From positions 36,031-100,030 of the forward strand of contig JAAZLO010000021.1 of the NCBI GenBank assembly GCA_012689375.1: a stretch of 64,000 nt of DNA. The letters run 5' to 3'. Positions 17,793 to 26,729 of this stretch are shown piece after piece. How positions within the stretch are numbered: position 1 is the first letter of the stretch; each line of letters opens with the position of its first letter. A program made the translations under genes and the position numbers. The notes under the pieces are model-generated. The model was not told the DNA's origin. It did no database searches and saw nothing but the letters and a program-made list of their open reading frames with translations. The DNA is from Bacillota bacterium. GTDB taxonomy: Bacteria; Bacillota; SHA-98; UBA4971.

Positions 17793-19624
17793 TGCCAAAG
17801 GAGAGCATTGTGTCTTTATCTTTTGCGCAAACAAGAATAAGGCGCTTGGGATACCTGGTCTTGGCAGTGCTTATAATCTTAGCGGCCCGCCTTTGGTATT
17901 TGCAGATAATACACGGCAGTGTATATGAAGCATTATCCGAAGGTAACAGAGTCAGGGTTATACCTGTTGCAGCCCCGCGTGGTAAAGTCCTTGATCGGAA
18001 CGGTGTCCCCCTTTCTTCGAACAGGCTCGCTTTATGCGTATCTGTAGTTCCCCAGGACATATCCGATAAGAATAAAACTGTGACATGGCTCAGTGAAGTA
18101 TTAGGCATGGCACCTGAATCTATAGAAGAAAAGCTTGCTTCCCCCGGACGTCCGTTTGAACCTATAAGGATTAAGGCAGATACGGATCCATCAACAGTTA
18201 TGGTTATAGGTGAGAGGCGAACGGAATTTCCAGGTGTTGTTATTGAGGAGATTCCTGTGAGACATTATGCCTTCGGTGATTTTGCAAGCCATATATTGGG
18301 ATACACAAGGGAAATTAATGCGGAGGAATTAAAGGCACGCAAAGGCGAAGGATACAAGCTCGGGGATCTTATAGGTAAAGTAGGAATCGAGAGAACCTTT
18401 GAAGCGTATTTAAGGGGAACAGATGGTGGGGAGCAGGTGGAAGTCAACAGTCTATCGCAGCCTATCAGAATCCTTGGTAGGGTGGCACCTGTGCCCGGCT
18501 GTGATGTTGTACTGACTATTGACGGTAATATCCAGGCTGCAGCAGAAAAGGCCCTTGAATCCCGGCTCAGGATTCTTTCTGGATCTGAAAAAACCAGGAA
18601 GGCTCAGGCAGGTGTTGTTATCGTAATTGATCCGCGCTCCGGGGAGATTCTGGCAATGACGAGTAAGCCCTCGTATGATCCTAATATGTTCGTAGGTGAG
18701 CTCTCCCTGAAAGATATGGAATCTCTTACATCCTCACCTAGCCCACAACCTAACAGGGCGATTAGCCATACATATGCTCCTGGATCCACTTTTAAGTTTG
18801 TTCCTGCTTTGGCTGCTCTTGAACAGGGCGAAGTAAATCTTGATACCAGATTTTTTTGTTCGGGCAGGGATTCTGACTCGGGGAAGTTATGCTGGGTTAT
18901 GGAACAGGGTAGAGGTCATGGCAGGCTTGATATCATAGGGGGGATTAGTGAGTCGTGTAATATAGTCTTTTATGAACTTGGGAGGCGTGTAGGAATCGAT
19001 AATCTGGCTTCAACTGCGAGAATGTTCGGTTTCGGACAACCTACAGGGATTACTGTGTCTCCTAAGGATCAGGCGGGATTAGTGCCAGACAAGGAATGGA
19101 AAAAACGAAATTTTAAAGGGTATGATCAAAAATGGTACCCTACAGAGACTCTCGATGTTGCAATCGGGCAAGGGGCCTTGCTTGTTACACCGTTGCAACT
19201 TGCCATTGCATATTCAGCCATTGCCGGGAAGGGTTCCCTGTATCAGCCTATGATAGTCAAGGCTGTAATTGATTCTGACGGAAACATCGTTGAGGAATAT
19301 AAACCTGTCATTGTGAACCATTTACCCATATCAAAAACATCATGGGATATTCTGGGCCAGGGATTGGAAAGAGTTATCTCTCATGGTACCGCGAAGGAGG
19401 CCTTTAAAGGGTTTCCCTTAAAGGCGGCGGGAAAAACAGGGACAGCGGAAAATCCCCATGGCCCAAGCCACGCATGGTTTGCATGCTATGCACCTGCAGA
19501 AAATCCCGAAATAGTGGTTTTGGTAATGATAGAACACGGGATCAGCGGTGCTACGCATGCTGCCCCTATAGCCAGGCAAGTGCTGGAAGAATACTTCAGA
19601 ATTTCTTACGAAGGCTCAGAATAG
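17789..19624 (+). CDS. mrdA: Penicillin-binding protein 2 (MrdA), elongation transpeptidase
   Basis: This class B PBP cross-links peptidoglycan during cell elongation with RodA. The 611-residue product has one N-terminal membrane helix (about 22-40), the dimerisation domain, and a transpeptidase domain with the active-site serine in APGSTFKFVPALAAL, the SxN-type motif ESCN, and KTGT in GKTGTAENPHG. Two ATGs (17789 and 17792) are possible; both overlap mreD. This is the usual mreBCD-mrdA order. Confidence 0.93.
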   Translation: MMPKESIVSLSFAQTRIRRLGYLVLAVLIILAARLWYLQIIHGSVYEALSEGNRVRVIPVAAPRGKVLDRNGVPLSSNRLALCVSVVPQDISDKNKTVTWLSEVLGMAPESIEEKLASPGRPFEPIRIKADTDPSTVMVIGERRTEFPGVVIEEIPVRHYAFGDFASHILGYTREINAEELKARKGEGYKLGDLIGKVGIERTFEAYLRGTDGGEQVEVNSLSQPIRILGRVAPVPGCDVVLTIDGNIQAAAEKALESRLRILSGSEKTRKAQAGVVIVIDPRSGEILAMTSKPSYDPNMFVGELSLKDMESLTSSPSPQPNRAISHTYAPGSTFKFVPALAALEQGEVNLDTRFFCSGRDSDSGKLCWVMEQGRGHGRLDIIGGISESCNIVFYELGRRVGIDNLASTARMFGFGQPTGITVSPKDQAGLVPDKEWKKRNFKGYDQKWYPTETLDVAIGQGALLVTPLQLAIAYSAIAGKGSLYQPMIVKAVIDSDGNIVEEYKPVIVNHLPISKTSWDILGQGLERVISHGTAKEAFKGFPLKAAGKTGTAENPHGPSHAWFACYAPAENPEIVVLVMIEHGISGATHAAPIARQVLEEYFRISYEGSE

Positions 19625-19709
19625 GCAGGACTTTCTGTATTCCCCGGTGAATTTATGACTGGGCAAAGGATATGAATTCTGTTGCCCTTGGAGGCGTGTT
19701 TATCCTGTT

Positions 19710-20444
19710 ATGAAAACAGAGGATGTTATTTTTAAGGGAACAGGACATGGAATTTGGATAATTCTCCCCTATGATGAAGATTTCGTGAGGCTTAAGAACA
19801 AGCTTGTCGCGAAACTGGAGGGTACCAACGGGTTCTTTGCCGGGGCTACCCGTGGGATTCTTGATATAGGCGAACTTAACCTTGAAGAAGATGATATCAG
19901 GGAGTTAGTTGGTATAATTGAATCCTTCGGGATTTCCGTTTCCAGAGTTGCAGGGGGCATAGAAGATAGCTTTCCTGCTATCGCAGGAGAGCGGGGAAGA
20001 AAAGGAATCTTCAGGGAAGTCGGCGGAAAACTTAGCGGCCGTAGGGGCCCGATCAGAAAGAAACGGCAACCTTCCATTCCCAAAGGCGAGGCTATGCTGG
20101 TAGGAAGAACCCTACGTTCAGGTCAACGTATTACCGGTCCTGAAAATGTGGTATTGCTGGGAGATATCAATCCCGGTGCTGAGGTGGTGGCCGGGGGTAA
20201 TATTATCGTTGTAGGATCCTTGCGTGGGGTTGCCCATGCAGGGGTGCCTAATAATTTAAATGCAGTGGTGGTGGCTTTAAAATTTATGCCTACCCAGCTG
20301 AGAATTGCGGATCTCATAGCCCGTCCGCCTGATGATGAACATAAAGTACCGGGAAGTCCTGAAGTGGCCAGGGTTAAAAACGGGCGTATTGTGATTGAAG
20401 CCTATTCCGGGTGGAAACCTGAACTGGAGGAGGAACCTACATGA
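19710..20444 (+). CDS. minC: MinC, septum-site inhibitor
   Basis: MinC blocks FtsZ ring formation away from midcell when recruited by MinD. The 244-residue product has an N-terminal domain (about 1-100) that acts on FtsZ. The C-terminal right-handed beta-helix domain (about 125-235) shows GQRITGPENVVLLGDINPGAEVVAGGNIIV-type turns (VLLGDINPGAEVVAGGNI). The GGAGG upstream at 19690-19694 is 15 bases from the ATG, longer than usual. It overlaps minD by four bases. Confidence 0.92.
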   Translation: MKTEDVIFKGTGHGIWIILPYDEDFVRLKNKLVAKLEGTNGFFAGATRGILDIGELNLEEDDIRELVGIIESFGISVSRVAGGIEDSFPAIAGERGRKGIFREVGGKLSGRRGPIRKKRQPSIPKGEAMLVGRTLRSGQRITGPENVVLLGDINPGAEVVAGGNIIVVGSLRGVAHAGVPNNLNAVVVALKFMPTQLRIADLIARPPDDEHKVPGSPEVARVKNGRIVIEAYSGWKPELEEEPT

Positions 20445-21238
20445 GTGGAAAGGTGATGGTAGTCACCTCAGGTAAGGGTGGTGTCGGTAAGACGACAGCA
20501 GCAGCGAATATCGGTTGTGCCCTTGCTGTCCGTGGCAAAAAAGTAGCTTTGGTTGATGCAGACATTGGACTACGAAACCTCGATATAGTGCTTGGCCTGG
20601 AAAACAGGATAGTATTTGATATTATCCATGCAATGGAAGGCAGATGCAGACTTAGGCAGGCACTTATAAGGGATAAAAGGGTACAGACGCTGTTTCTTCT
20701 TCCTGCGGCTCAATCTAAGGACAAGGACGCTATTCAGCCTGAACAGATGAAGGGGCTTACAAGCGAACTTGCGGATGACTTTGATTATGTGATATTAGAT
20801 TGCCCTGCAGGCATAGAGAGGGGATTCAAAAATGCTATAGCAGGTGCAGGCACTGCATTGATAATAACAACACCTGAAGTATCGGCAGTGAGGGATGCAG
20901 ATCGAATTGTCGGGCTTTTAGAGGCTGAAGGTATTGAAAAGCCGAAGCTTGTAATTAACAGGCTGCGTCCGGATATGGTGAAACGCGGTGATATGTTGGA
21001 CATTGAAGATGTCATAGATATTCTAGCCATAGATCTCGTAGGTGTCGTGCCTGATGATGAGGCTGTTATTACATCTACAAACAGGGGTGAACCTGTTGTT
21101 TTAAACGGGGCATCTCGGGCGGGCGAAGCATTTCGGAGAATCGCGGCTCGTATTGAGGGTGAAGATGTGCCATTCTTATCAATGGAAATTCCGAGTTTCT
21201 GGGTAAGAATTAAACGGTTCCTAGGTGCAGGTAAATGA
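20441..21238 (+). CDS. minD: MinD, membrane-associated division ATPase
   Basis: MinD is the ATPase that places MinC on the membrane. The 265-residue product has the deviant Walker A SGKGGVGKTTAAANIG near residue 10, the VDADIGLRNLDIVLG switch, and VILDCPAGIERG. A C-terminal amphipathic membrane-targeting helix is visible (WVRIKRFLGAGK). It sits between minC and minE with tight spacing, so the three are co-expressed. Confidence 0.96.
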   Translation: MSGKVMVVTSGKGGVGKTTAAANIGCALAVRGKKVALVDADIGLRNLDIVLGLENRIVFDIIHAMEGRCRLRQALIRDKRVQTLFLLPAAQSKDKDAIQPEQMKGLTSELADDFDYVILDCPAGIERGFKNAIAGAGTALIITTPEVSAVRDADRIVGLLEAEGIEKPKLVINRLRPDMVKRGDMLDIEDVIDILAIDLVGVVPDDEAVITSTNRGEPVVLNGASRAGEAFRRIAARIEGEDVPFLSMEIPSFWVRIKRFLGAGK

Positions 21239-21256
21239 TTTTAGGAGGCTCATTCG

Positions 21257-21556
21257 GTGTTTGAATTTATGTCTTGGATCCTGGGCGGGAGAGGCAGGAA
21301 GAAGAGTAAAGACCTGGCTAAGGAGCGTTTGAAGCTCGTATTGGCACATGACAGAGTTGAAATTTCACCCCAGGCATTTGAGAAGCTGAGACGGGATCTA
21401 GCAAGTGCATGTGCCAAATATGTGGACATAGATGAAACAGGTATGGATATCCGGTTCGATTCAAGGGACCGGGCACTTGCTCTTGTTGCCAGCGTGCCGG
21501 TAATCGGGATGAAAAGAGGCCCTTATGCCTCAAAACGTAGAGGCAATATGAATTGA
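21257..21556 (+). CDS. minE: MinE, topological specificity factor
   Basis: MinE stimulates MinD ATPase and drives Min oscillation. The 99-residue product has an N-terminal amphipathic segment, the MinD-binding segment AKERLKLVLAHDRVEISP (about 20-40), and a C-terminal dimerisation domain. The GTG at 21257 follows GGAGG. Having minE, rather than relying on DivIVA alone, is known in several Clostridia. It overlaps rodA by four bases. Confidence 0.93.
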   Translation: MFEFMSWILGGRGRKKSKDLAKERLKLVLAHDRVEISPQAFEKLRRDLASACAKYVDIDETGMDIRFDSRDRALALVASVPVIGMKRGPYASKRRGNMN

Positions 21557-22668
21557 GTCTTGATCGGCGCCTTCTTAAAAAATTAGATTTCACGCTTATC
21601 ACTGCTGTGCTGGTCATGTGTGGGATCGGGCTTGTTTTTGTGTACAGCGCAACACATAGGGGGGTCGGTTATGGACAACCGGAAGACCCCTTTGCTTATT
21701 CTAAACGGCAGCTTACAATAGTTTTTGCCGGGCTTGCTTGCATTGCAGTAATTCTTACGCTTGATTATAATCTAATTAGACGGGTCCATTTTTTCCTTTA
21801 CTGGGGAAATATCGCAATCCTTATTTTAGTGCTTATTGTCGGACGGCGTATCTCAGGTGCTGAAAGATGGTTGAAGATAGGAGCTGTCGCTGTCCAGCCT
21901 TCTGAGTTTTCAAAGGTTATTATTATCCTGACTTTATCGAATTTTATTGCAGATGCAAATATCAATTCCGGACGTGATTTAATAATCGCTTTTCTTCATG
22001 TAATCTTACCTATGGGACTTGTTCTTCTGCAAAACGATCTTGGGACTGCTATGGTTTTTGCAGGTATCACAATATCTATGTTATTTGTAGCCGGCATAAG
22101 GGCTAAGAATTTACTAACCATTGCCGCTGTCGGTGCTTTGGCTTCCCCGGCGGTGTTTTTTTTGGGTCTTAAAGGCTATCAACGTGCCCGCATATTGACT
22201 TTTCTCAACCCCTATACGGATCCTACCGGTACAGGCTATAATGTAATTCAATCTACGATTGCCATTGGTTCCGGGGGGTTTTTCGGTAAAGGGCTCTTCC
22301 GAAGTACCCAGGTAAGGCTGAATTTTCTTCCGGCTCATCATACAGATTTCATTTTCTCAGTTATCGGTGAAGAATTGGGGTTTTTAGGGGGTGTTGCGAT
22401 CCTGGTCTTATATGCAATAATACTCTGGAGATGTTTTCAGGCGGCTTCAACTGCCAAAGATTCCTTTGGTCAATTGGTAGCGGCGGGAATTACTTCAATG
22501 ATTTTTATTCATATTCTCATTAATATCGGTATGACAATGGGTTTGATGCCTGTGACAGGTATTCCCCTTCCCTTTTTAAGCTACGGCGGCAGCTCTCTTA
22601 TGGCAAACCTTATTGCCATAGGTTTTGTTCTTAATATCAACATGCGATGCCGGAAGATCCTTTTTTAG
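21553..22668 (+). CDS. rodA: RodA, peptidoglycan glycosyltransferase of elongation (SEDS family)
   Basis: SEDS proteins polymerise glycan strands, RodA working with PBP2 in elongation. The 371-residue product has about ten membrane helices and the family segments KIGAVAVQPSEFSKV, VLLQNDLGTAMVFAG and LPFLSYGGSSLMANL. FtsW is the close paralogue; context with mre and mrdA favours RodA. The TTG start at 21553 overlaps minE, implying coupling. Confidence 0.92.
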   Translation: MSLDRRLLKKLDFTLITAVLVMCGIGLVFVYSATHRGVGYGQPEDPFAYSKRQLTIVFAGLACIAVILTLDYNLIRRVHFFLYWGNIAILILVLIVGRRISGAERWLKIGAVAVQPSEFSKVIIILTLSNFIADANINSGRDLIIAFLHVILPMGLVLLQNDLGTAMVFAGITISMLFVAGIRAKNLLTIAAVGALASPAVFFLGLKGYQRARILTFLNPYTDPTGTGYNVIQSTIAIGSGGFFGKGLFRSTQVRLNFLPAHHTDFIFSVIGEELGFLGGVAILVLYAIILWRCFQAASTAKDSFGQLVAAGITSMIFIHILINIGMTMGLMPVTGIPLPFLSYGGSSLMANLIAIGFVLNINMRCRKILF

Positions 22669-22821
22669 ATCTCAGTGGTTTGGGCGTTTTCTACAGATGC
22701 CTCCTTCCAATTTATTTATTGACCCTCTTATTGGACAGATAAGGTGCATAGCAAATCCGGGGAATCAATATATTTATGATAATAGATTAAACATGCTTAT
22801 CTTTTAAGAGGGGGAACTATT

Positions 22822-23055
22822 GTGTGGTCAAGGTTTCTTCAGAGAGCAATCATAGCGCTGGTAATTTATTGTTGTATTGTCGGGGTATTGTATTGGAGCC
22901 CCGGTATTACACAAAGGATTGAACCTTATTTGTGTGAAGTGCTCACGAAGGATACGGATTTCCAAAGGGTTAAGGCTGTTATTTCAGATTTTCTTCTACA
23001 TCCTGCCCCCCTATCCCAATCCGGTTATACAGAATACTTTAAATTCAAAGACTAG
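22822..23055 (+). CDS. Small membrane protein in the position of spoIVFA
   Basis: This 77-residue protein has one N-terminal hydrophobic helix (about 8-28, RAIIALVIYCCIVGVLYW) and a short soluble tail with FQRVKAVISDFL. I do not recognise its family. It ends 3 bases before spoIVFB, where many Clostridia encode an M23-type SpoIVFA. The anchor plus short stalk looks like the N-terminal part of such a protein without the M23 domain, but this is inference. GAGGGGGAA precedes the GTG start. Confidence 0.6.
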   Translation: MWSRFLQRAIIALVIYCCIVGVLYWSPGITQRIEPYLCEVLTKDTDFQRVKAVISDFLLHPAPLSQSGYTEYFKFKD

Positions 23056-23058
23056 ATC

Positions 23059-23931
23059 GTGAGAATTCTCCGTATATGCGGGGTAGATATCCATATTAAT
23101 CCCTTCTTTATTCTCGTGTTGCTTATGTATGCTTCAGTAGGCCTCCTCCTGGAAACACTTTTTGCCTTTTGGGTGGTAGCCCTTCATGAACTTGCTCATA
23201 TTATTGTTGCGGCGGGTATGGGGTTCAAGGTAGTGAAGCTTGAATTATTGCCTTTCGGTGGTGTTGTTCAATTTGACGAGCCCTTTTTTAGGACCCGCCG
23301 TGCAGAAATAATCATAGCCTTGGCAGGTCCGGTTCATAATTTCATTTTCGCAGGTTTGTCCTTCTATCTTTTACATAAAGGTATTATCCCTGTAAGTTTC
23401 GGTAAATTCATATTTGAAATTAATCTTGCGATGGGTTTATTTAATCTTCTTCCTGCAATTCCCCTTGATGGCGGCCGTGTATTTAGGGCTATTCTCAGTG
23501 AAAGTATCGGCATTGTGCGGGCCACTGAAATTGCGGTGAATTTAGGACGGATATTAGGGTTGGTGATTCTCGTAAGTGGTGTTTTTTTTGTTATTACAGG
23601 TAAGGGTAACATCCTTCTTCCATCTTTAGGGGGATTTCTCATATTTGCAGCAACGCGTGAGCCTGAAAAGGCACTATATTTGCACATGAGGGATAGTCTT
23701 CGGAAAAAGGAAAGATTGATAGACAGGGGATTATCACATGCAAATATTATTATTTCATATAAGGAGACTGCCATGGTAAAAATCGCAAGAAAATTTAGGC
23801 CCGGGAAGATCAGCATCGTAGCAGTTGTTGATGATAAATTAGATATAATCGGATTTATTACAGAAACTAGTGTGTTGGAAGGGATGAGCAGGTACGGACC
23901 GGGCAGCCCTGTTTACCGTGTAGTTATGTGA
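23059..23931 (+). CDS. spoIVFB: SpoIVFB-like M50 intramembrane metalloprotease
   Basis: SpoIVFB cleaves pro-sigma-K in the mother cell late in sporulation. The 290-residue product has HELAH near residue 42 (zinc ligands and catalytic Glu), a second ligand motif LLPAIPLDGGRVFRA near 130, several membrane helices, and a C-terminal segment (about 210-285, VAVVDDKLDIIGFITETSVL) resembling a CBS domain. The GTG start lies just after the 77-residue membrane protein. Other M50 proteases exist, but the length, CBS-like tail and neighbours fit SpoIVFB. Confidence 0.85.
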   Translation: MRILRICGVDIHINPFFILVLLMYASVGLLLETLFAFWVVALHELAHIIVAAGMGFKVVKLELLPFGGVVQFDEPFFRTRRAEIIIALAGPVHNFIFAGLSFYLLHKGIIPVSFGKFIFEINLAMGLFNLLPAIPLDGGRVFRAILSESIGIVRATEIAVNLGRILGLVILVSGVFFVITGKGNILLPSLGGFLIFAATREPEKALYLHMRDSLRKKERLIDRGLSHANIIISYKETAMVKIARKFRPGKISIVAVVDDKLDIIGFITETSVLEGMSRYGPGSPVYRVVM

Positions 23932-24053
23932 AATATTGCAGTATCATGGCGTAGGCGTGGGAAGTTTGATAGAATAATGAATGAACCCTATAATGGCTGG
24001 GAATACCGGGGCGGGAAGGGATATAAGGGGTTTAAAAGAAGGTATCGTTAAAA

Positions 24054-25919
24054 ATGGAAATAGATTTGAAGCTGCTTGAAAGGCTTTTGGTTAATGTTGA
24101 GAAGCCAATACGTTACGTCGGCGGTGAATGGAATGCCATAAAAAAAGATCATGATTGTGTTGATGTCAGTGTACTGCTGGCTTTTCCCGACACATATGAA
24201 ATCGGTATGTCCCACCTTGGGCTGAGAATCCTATATTCAATTCTTAATAAACGAAATGATGTTGCGTGTGAAAGAACATTTATGCCGTGGATTGATATGT
24301 ATAAAGCTATGACAGATGCAGGTATTCCTTTGTATTCTCTGGAATCTCGTATTCCCGCCGGGGAATTTGATATTATTGGTTTTAGCCTCCAATATGAGCT
24401 TTCATATACCAATGTTTTAGCCATGCTAGATCTCGCAGATATTCCCTTGTTTTCCACAAACAGGTCTGAAAGTGATCCACTGGTAATTGCAGGGGGCCCG
24501 TGCGTGTATAATCCGGAACCAATTGCAGATTTTATGGACGCTATTCTTATCGGTGAAGGGGAGGAGGCAATAGAGGAGATTATCGATGTCTGTAAGGAAG
24601 TTAAAGGAAAGCGTCTTTCACGCAAAGAGATGCTAAAAGAGTATGCTGTCATACCCGGTATTTATGTGCCTTCATTCTATAAAGTACATTATTATCCCGG
24701 CGGAAACATAAAGAGTATTGAGCCTGAGAATTCTGTTGCGCAGTATCCTGTGAAGAAAAGGGCAATAAAAGATTTAAGTCAAATCCATTACCCTGATGAT
24801 ATAATTGTGCCTAATACGGAGATTATTCATGATCGTGCCGTCCTTGAGATATTTCGCGGGTGTACAAGGGGATGTCGTTTTTGTCAGGCGGGAATGATAT
24901 ACAGGCCTGTCAGGGAACGTCAGCCTAATAGTATTATTGGCCTTGCGGAACGGCTTTTGGATAACACTGGTTATGATGAAGTTTCGCTGATGTCACTTTC
25001 AAGTGCGGATTATCCGTATATTTATGAGGTTTGTAAGGATCTGCTTGATAAATACAAAAATCAAGGAATCTCCATAAGTCTCCCGTCTCTCCGTGTTGAT
25101 TCGTTTTCCGTTGAACTTGCAAAAGAAGTCCAAAGGGGAAAAAGAACAGGTTTAACTTTTGCGCCTGAGGCCGGCACAGAAAGACTCAGGAACGTAATCA
25201 ATAAAGGAGTAACTTATGATGATTTAATTACTGCAGCTACCCATGTATTTTCTGAGGGGTGGCATAGTCTCAAGCTTTATTTTATGATCGGTTTGCCTAC
25301 TGAAACTCAGGATGATGTTTCGGGAATCGTTGATATGGCTATGGAGACATTAGCACGTGGCAGAAGTGAACTCAAAAAAGCGGGGATTAAGAAGAGGCCG
25401 GAGATAACCGTAAGTGTCGGATCTTTTGTACCAAAGGCTCATACGCCTTTTCAATGGCAACCACAAATGCCTAGGGAGGAACTTATCGAAAAGCAAGTAT
25501 ATCTTAAGAAACACCTTCGTGCCAGGGGGCTTAGGCTTACTTGGCATGATGTCAATGCCAGTTTTTTAGAAGCAGTTTTATCCAGGGGATCAAGAAGGCT
25601 AAGCCGGGTTATTGAGTATGCTTACCATCAAGGATGCAAATTTGATTCGTGGGATTCTGAGCTACGTTTTGATAAATGGATGGATGGATTCCAAGCAGCC
25701 GATATCTCTCCGGAATTCTATGGGAATACTAAGTGGGAATACGATCGTATACTACCATGGGATCATATTAATTCAGGGGTATCAAAAGAATTTTTAATGC
25801 GCGAGGCGGAACAAGCACTGCATGGTATGTTTACACCTGACTGCCGATTAGGGCAGTGCCCTGATTGCGGGGTCTGTAAACACTTGGGGATTTTGCCAAA
25901 AACTACGTCCAAAACTTGA
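24054..25919 (+). CDS. TIGR03960-family B12-binding radical SAM protein
   Basis: The 621-residue product has an N-terminal cobalamin-binding-like region (LAFPDTYEIGMSHLGLRIL). The radical SAM domain carries the cluster motif CTRGCRFCQAGMIYRP near residue 273, then FAPEAGTERLRNVINKG and the C-terminal cysteine cluster CRLGQCPDCGVC. The family is conserved in Clostridia beside rng and rplU; its substrate is unknown to me. It is followed after 14 bases by its usual partner, which is fused to it in some species. Confidence 0.9.
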   Translation: MEIDLKLLERLLVNVEKPIRYVGGEWNAIKKDHDCVDVSVLLAFPDTYEIGMSHLGLRILYSILNKRNDVACERTFMPWIDMYKAMTDAGIPLYSLESRIPAGEFDIIGFSLQYELSYTNVLAMLDLADIPLFSTNRSESDPLVIAGGPCVYNPEPIADFMDAILIGEGEEAIEEIIDVCKEVKGKRLSRKEMLKEYAVIPGIYVPSFYKVHYYPGGNIKSIEPENSVAQYPVKKRAIKDLSQIHYPDDIIVPNTEIIHDRAVLEIFRGCTRGCRFCQAGMIYRPVRERQPNSIIGLAERLLDNTGYDEVSLMSLSSADYPYIYEVCKDLLDKYKNQGISISLPSLRVDSFSVELAKEVQRGKRTGLTFAPEAGTERLRNVINKGVTYDDLITAATHVFSEGWHSLKLYFMIGLPTETQDDVSGIVDMAMETLARGRSELKKAGIKKRPEITVSVGSFVPKAHTPFQWQPQMPREELIEKQVYLKKHLRARGLRLTWHDVNASFLEAVLSRGSRRLSRVIEYAYHQGCKFDSWDSELRFDKWMDGFQAADISPEFYGNTKWEYDRILPWDHINSGVSKEFLMREAEQALHGMFTPDCRLGQCPDCGVCKHLGILPKTTSKT

Positions 25920-25933
25920 ACGGGGGTAATAAT

Positions 25934-26665
25934 TTGGGCCCTTCCCGAAGAATTCGGTATGAATATGAAGCCCCGGTTTGTATTTGGAGAATCCGTATAA
26001 CAAAAACCGGCATTACAAAGTATATGTCCCATTTAGATTTCATAAGGACTGTGGAAAGATCAGCGAGGCGGGCAGGGTTACCTCTTACGTTATCAGGTGG
26101 GTTTAATCCCCGTCCCCGAATGTCTTTTTCTCCGGCTTTGCCTGTGGGTGTATCAAGTCATTCTGAATTTGTCGATCTTTTTCTCAAGGAATCCGTAGAT
26201 ATCGATGTGGCATCCTGGAAGTTAAATAAATCCTTCCCTTCCGGGATAAGGGTTATCGCCTCACGGATTCTTTCCCCGAATGTATCTGCTCTTTCAGCTG
26301 TTATTGAGGCTGCATCGTACAGATTGGCCTTGCATGCCGAGGTAAAAATAGATCCCGGTAGTATTGCAAAGGCTGTTACTGAAATTTTATCGGAAGATTC
26401 CATCGAGATTGTGCGTACAACGCCTAAGGGTACCCGAAGGATTAACTTGCGTCCGTTAATCTATGATATACGGACAGAGCCAGAAAACTTGCCTCTGTCT
26501 GTTTATTCCGTTGTTGCTTCAGGCTCATCAGGGAATGTAAGAATATTAGATTTGGCTGATATTATCCTTAAATTTGCCGGAATCCGGAATAACGGTGTTT
26601 TCATGGATATTACCCGAGAGGGCCTTTATAAATTTTGCAATGAATCATTATGTTTGCCCTGGTGA
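25934..26665 (+). CDS. TIGR03936-family radical-SAM-associated protein
   Basis: The 243-residue product has the family start WRIRITKTGITKYMSHLDF and LSGGFNPRPRMSFSPALPVG. It always accompanies the TIGR03960 radical SAM protein, either as a separate gene or fused to its C-terminus. Its function is not known; an RNA-modification role is only a guess. The TTG at 25934 is placed by CGGGGGT at 25921; an earlier TTG at 25916 overlaps the preceding stop. Confidence 0.88.
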   Translation: MGPSRRIRYEYEAPVCIWRIRITKTGITKYMSHLDFIRTVERSARRAGLPLTLSGGFNPRPRMSFSPALPVGVSSHSEFVDLFLKESVDIDVASWKLNKSFPSGIRVIASRILSPNVSALSAVIEAASYRLALHAEVKIDPGSIAKAVTEILSEDSIEIVRTTPKGTRRINLRPLIYDIRTEPENLPLSVYSVVASGSSGNVRILDLADIILKFAGIRNNGVFMDITREGLYKFCNESLCLPW

Positions 26666-26729
26666 ATATTGCTATGTTTTGAATGTTGGTATTTTCCCCA
26701 TTGGGGACTTATTTGAGGAGTGAGGACGA

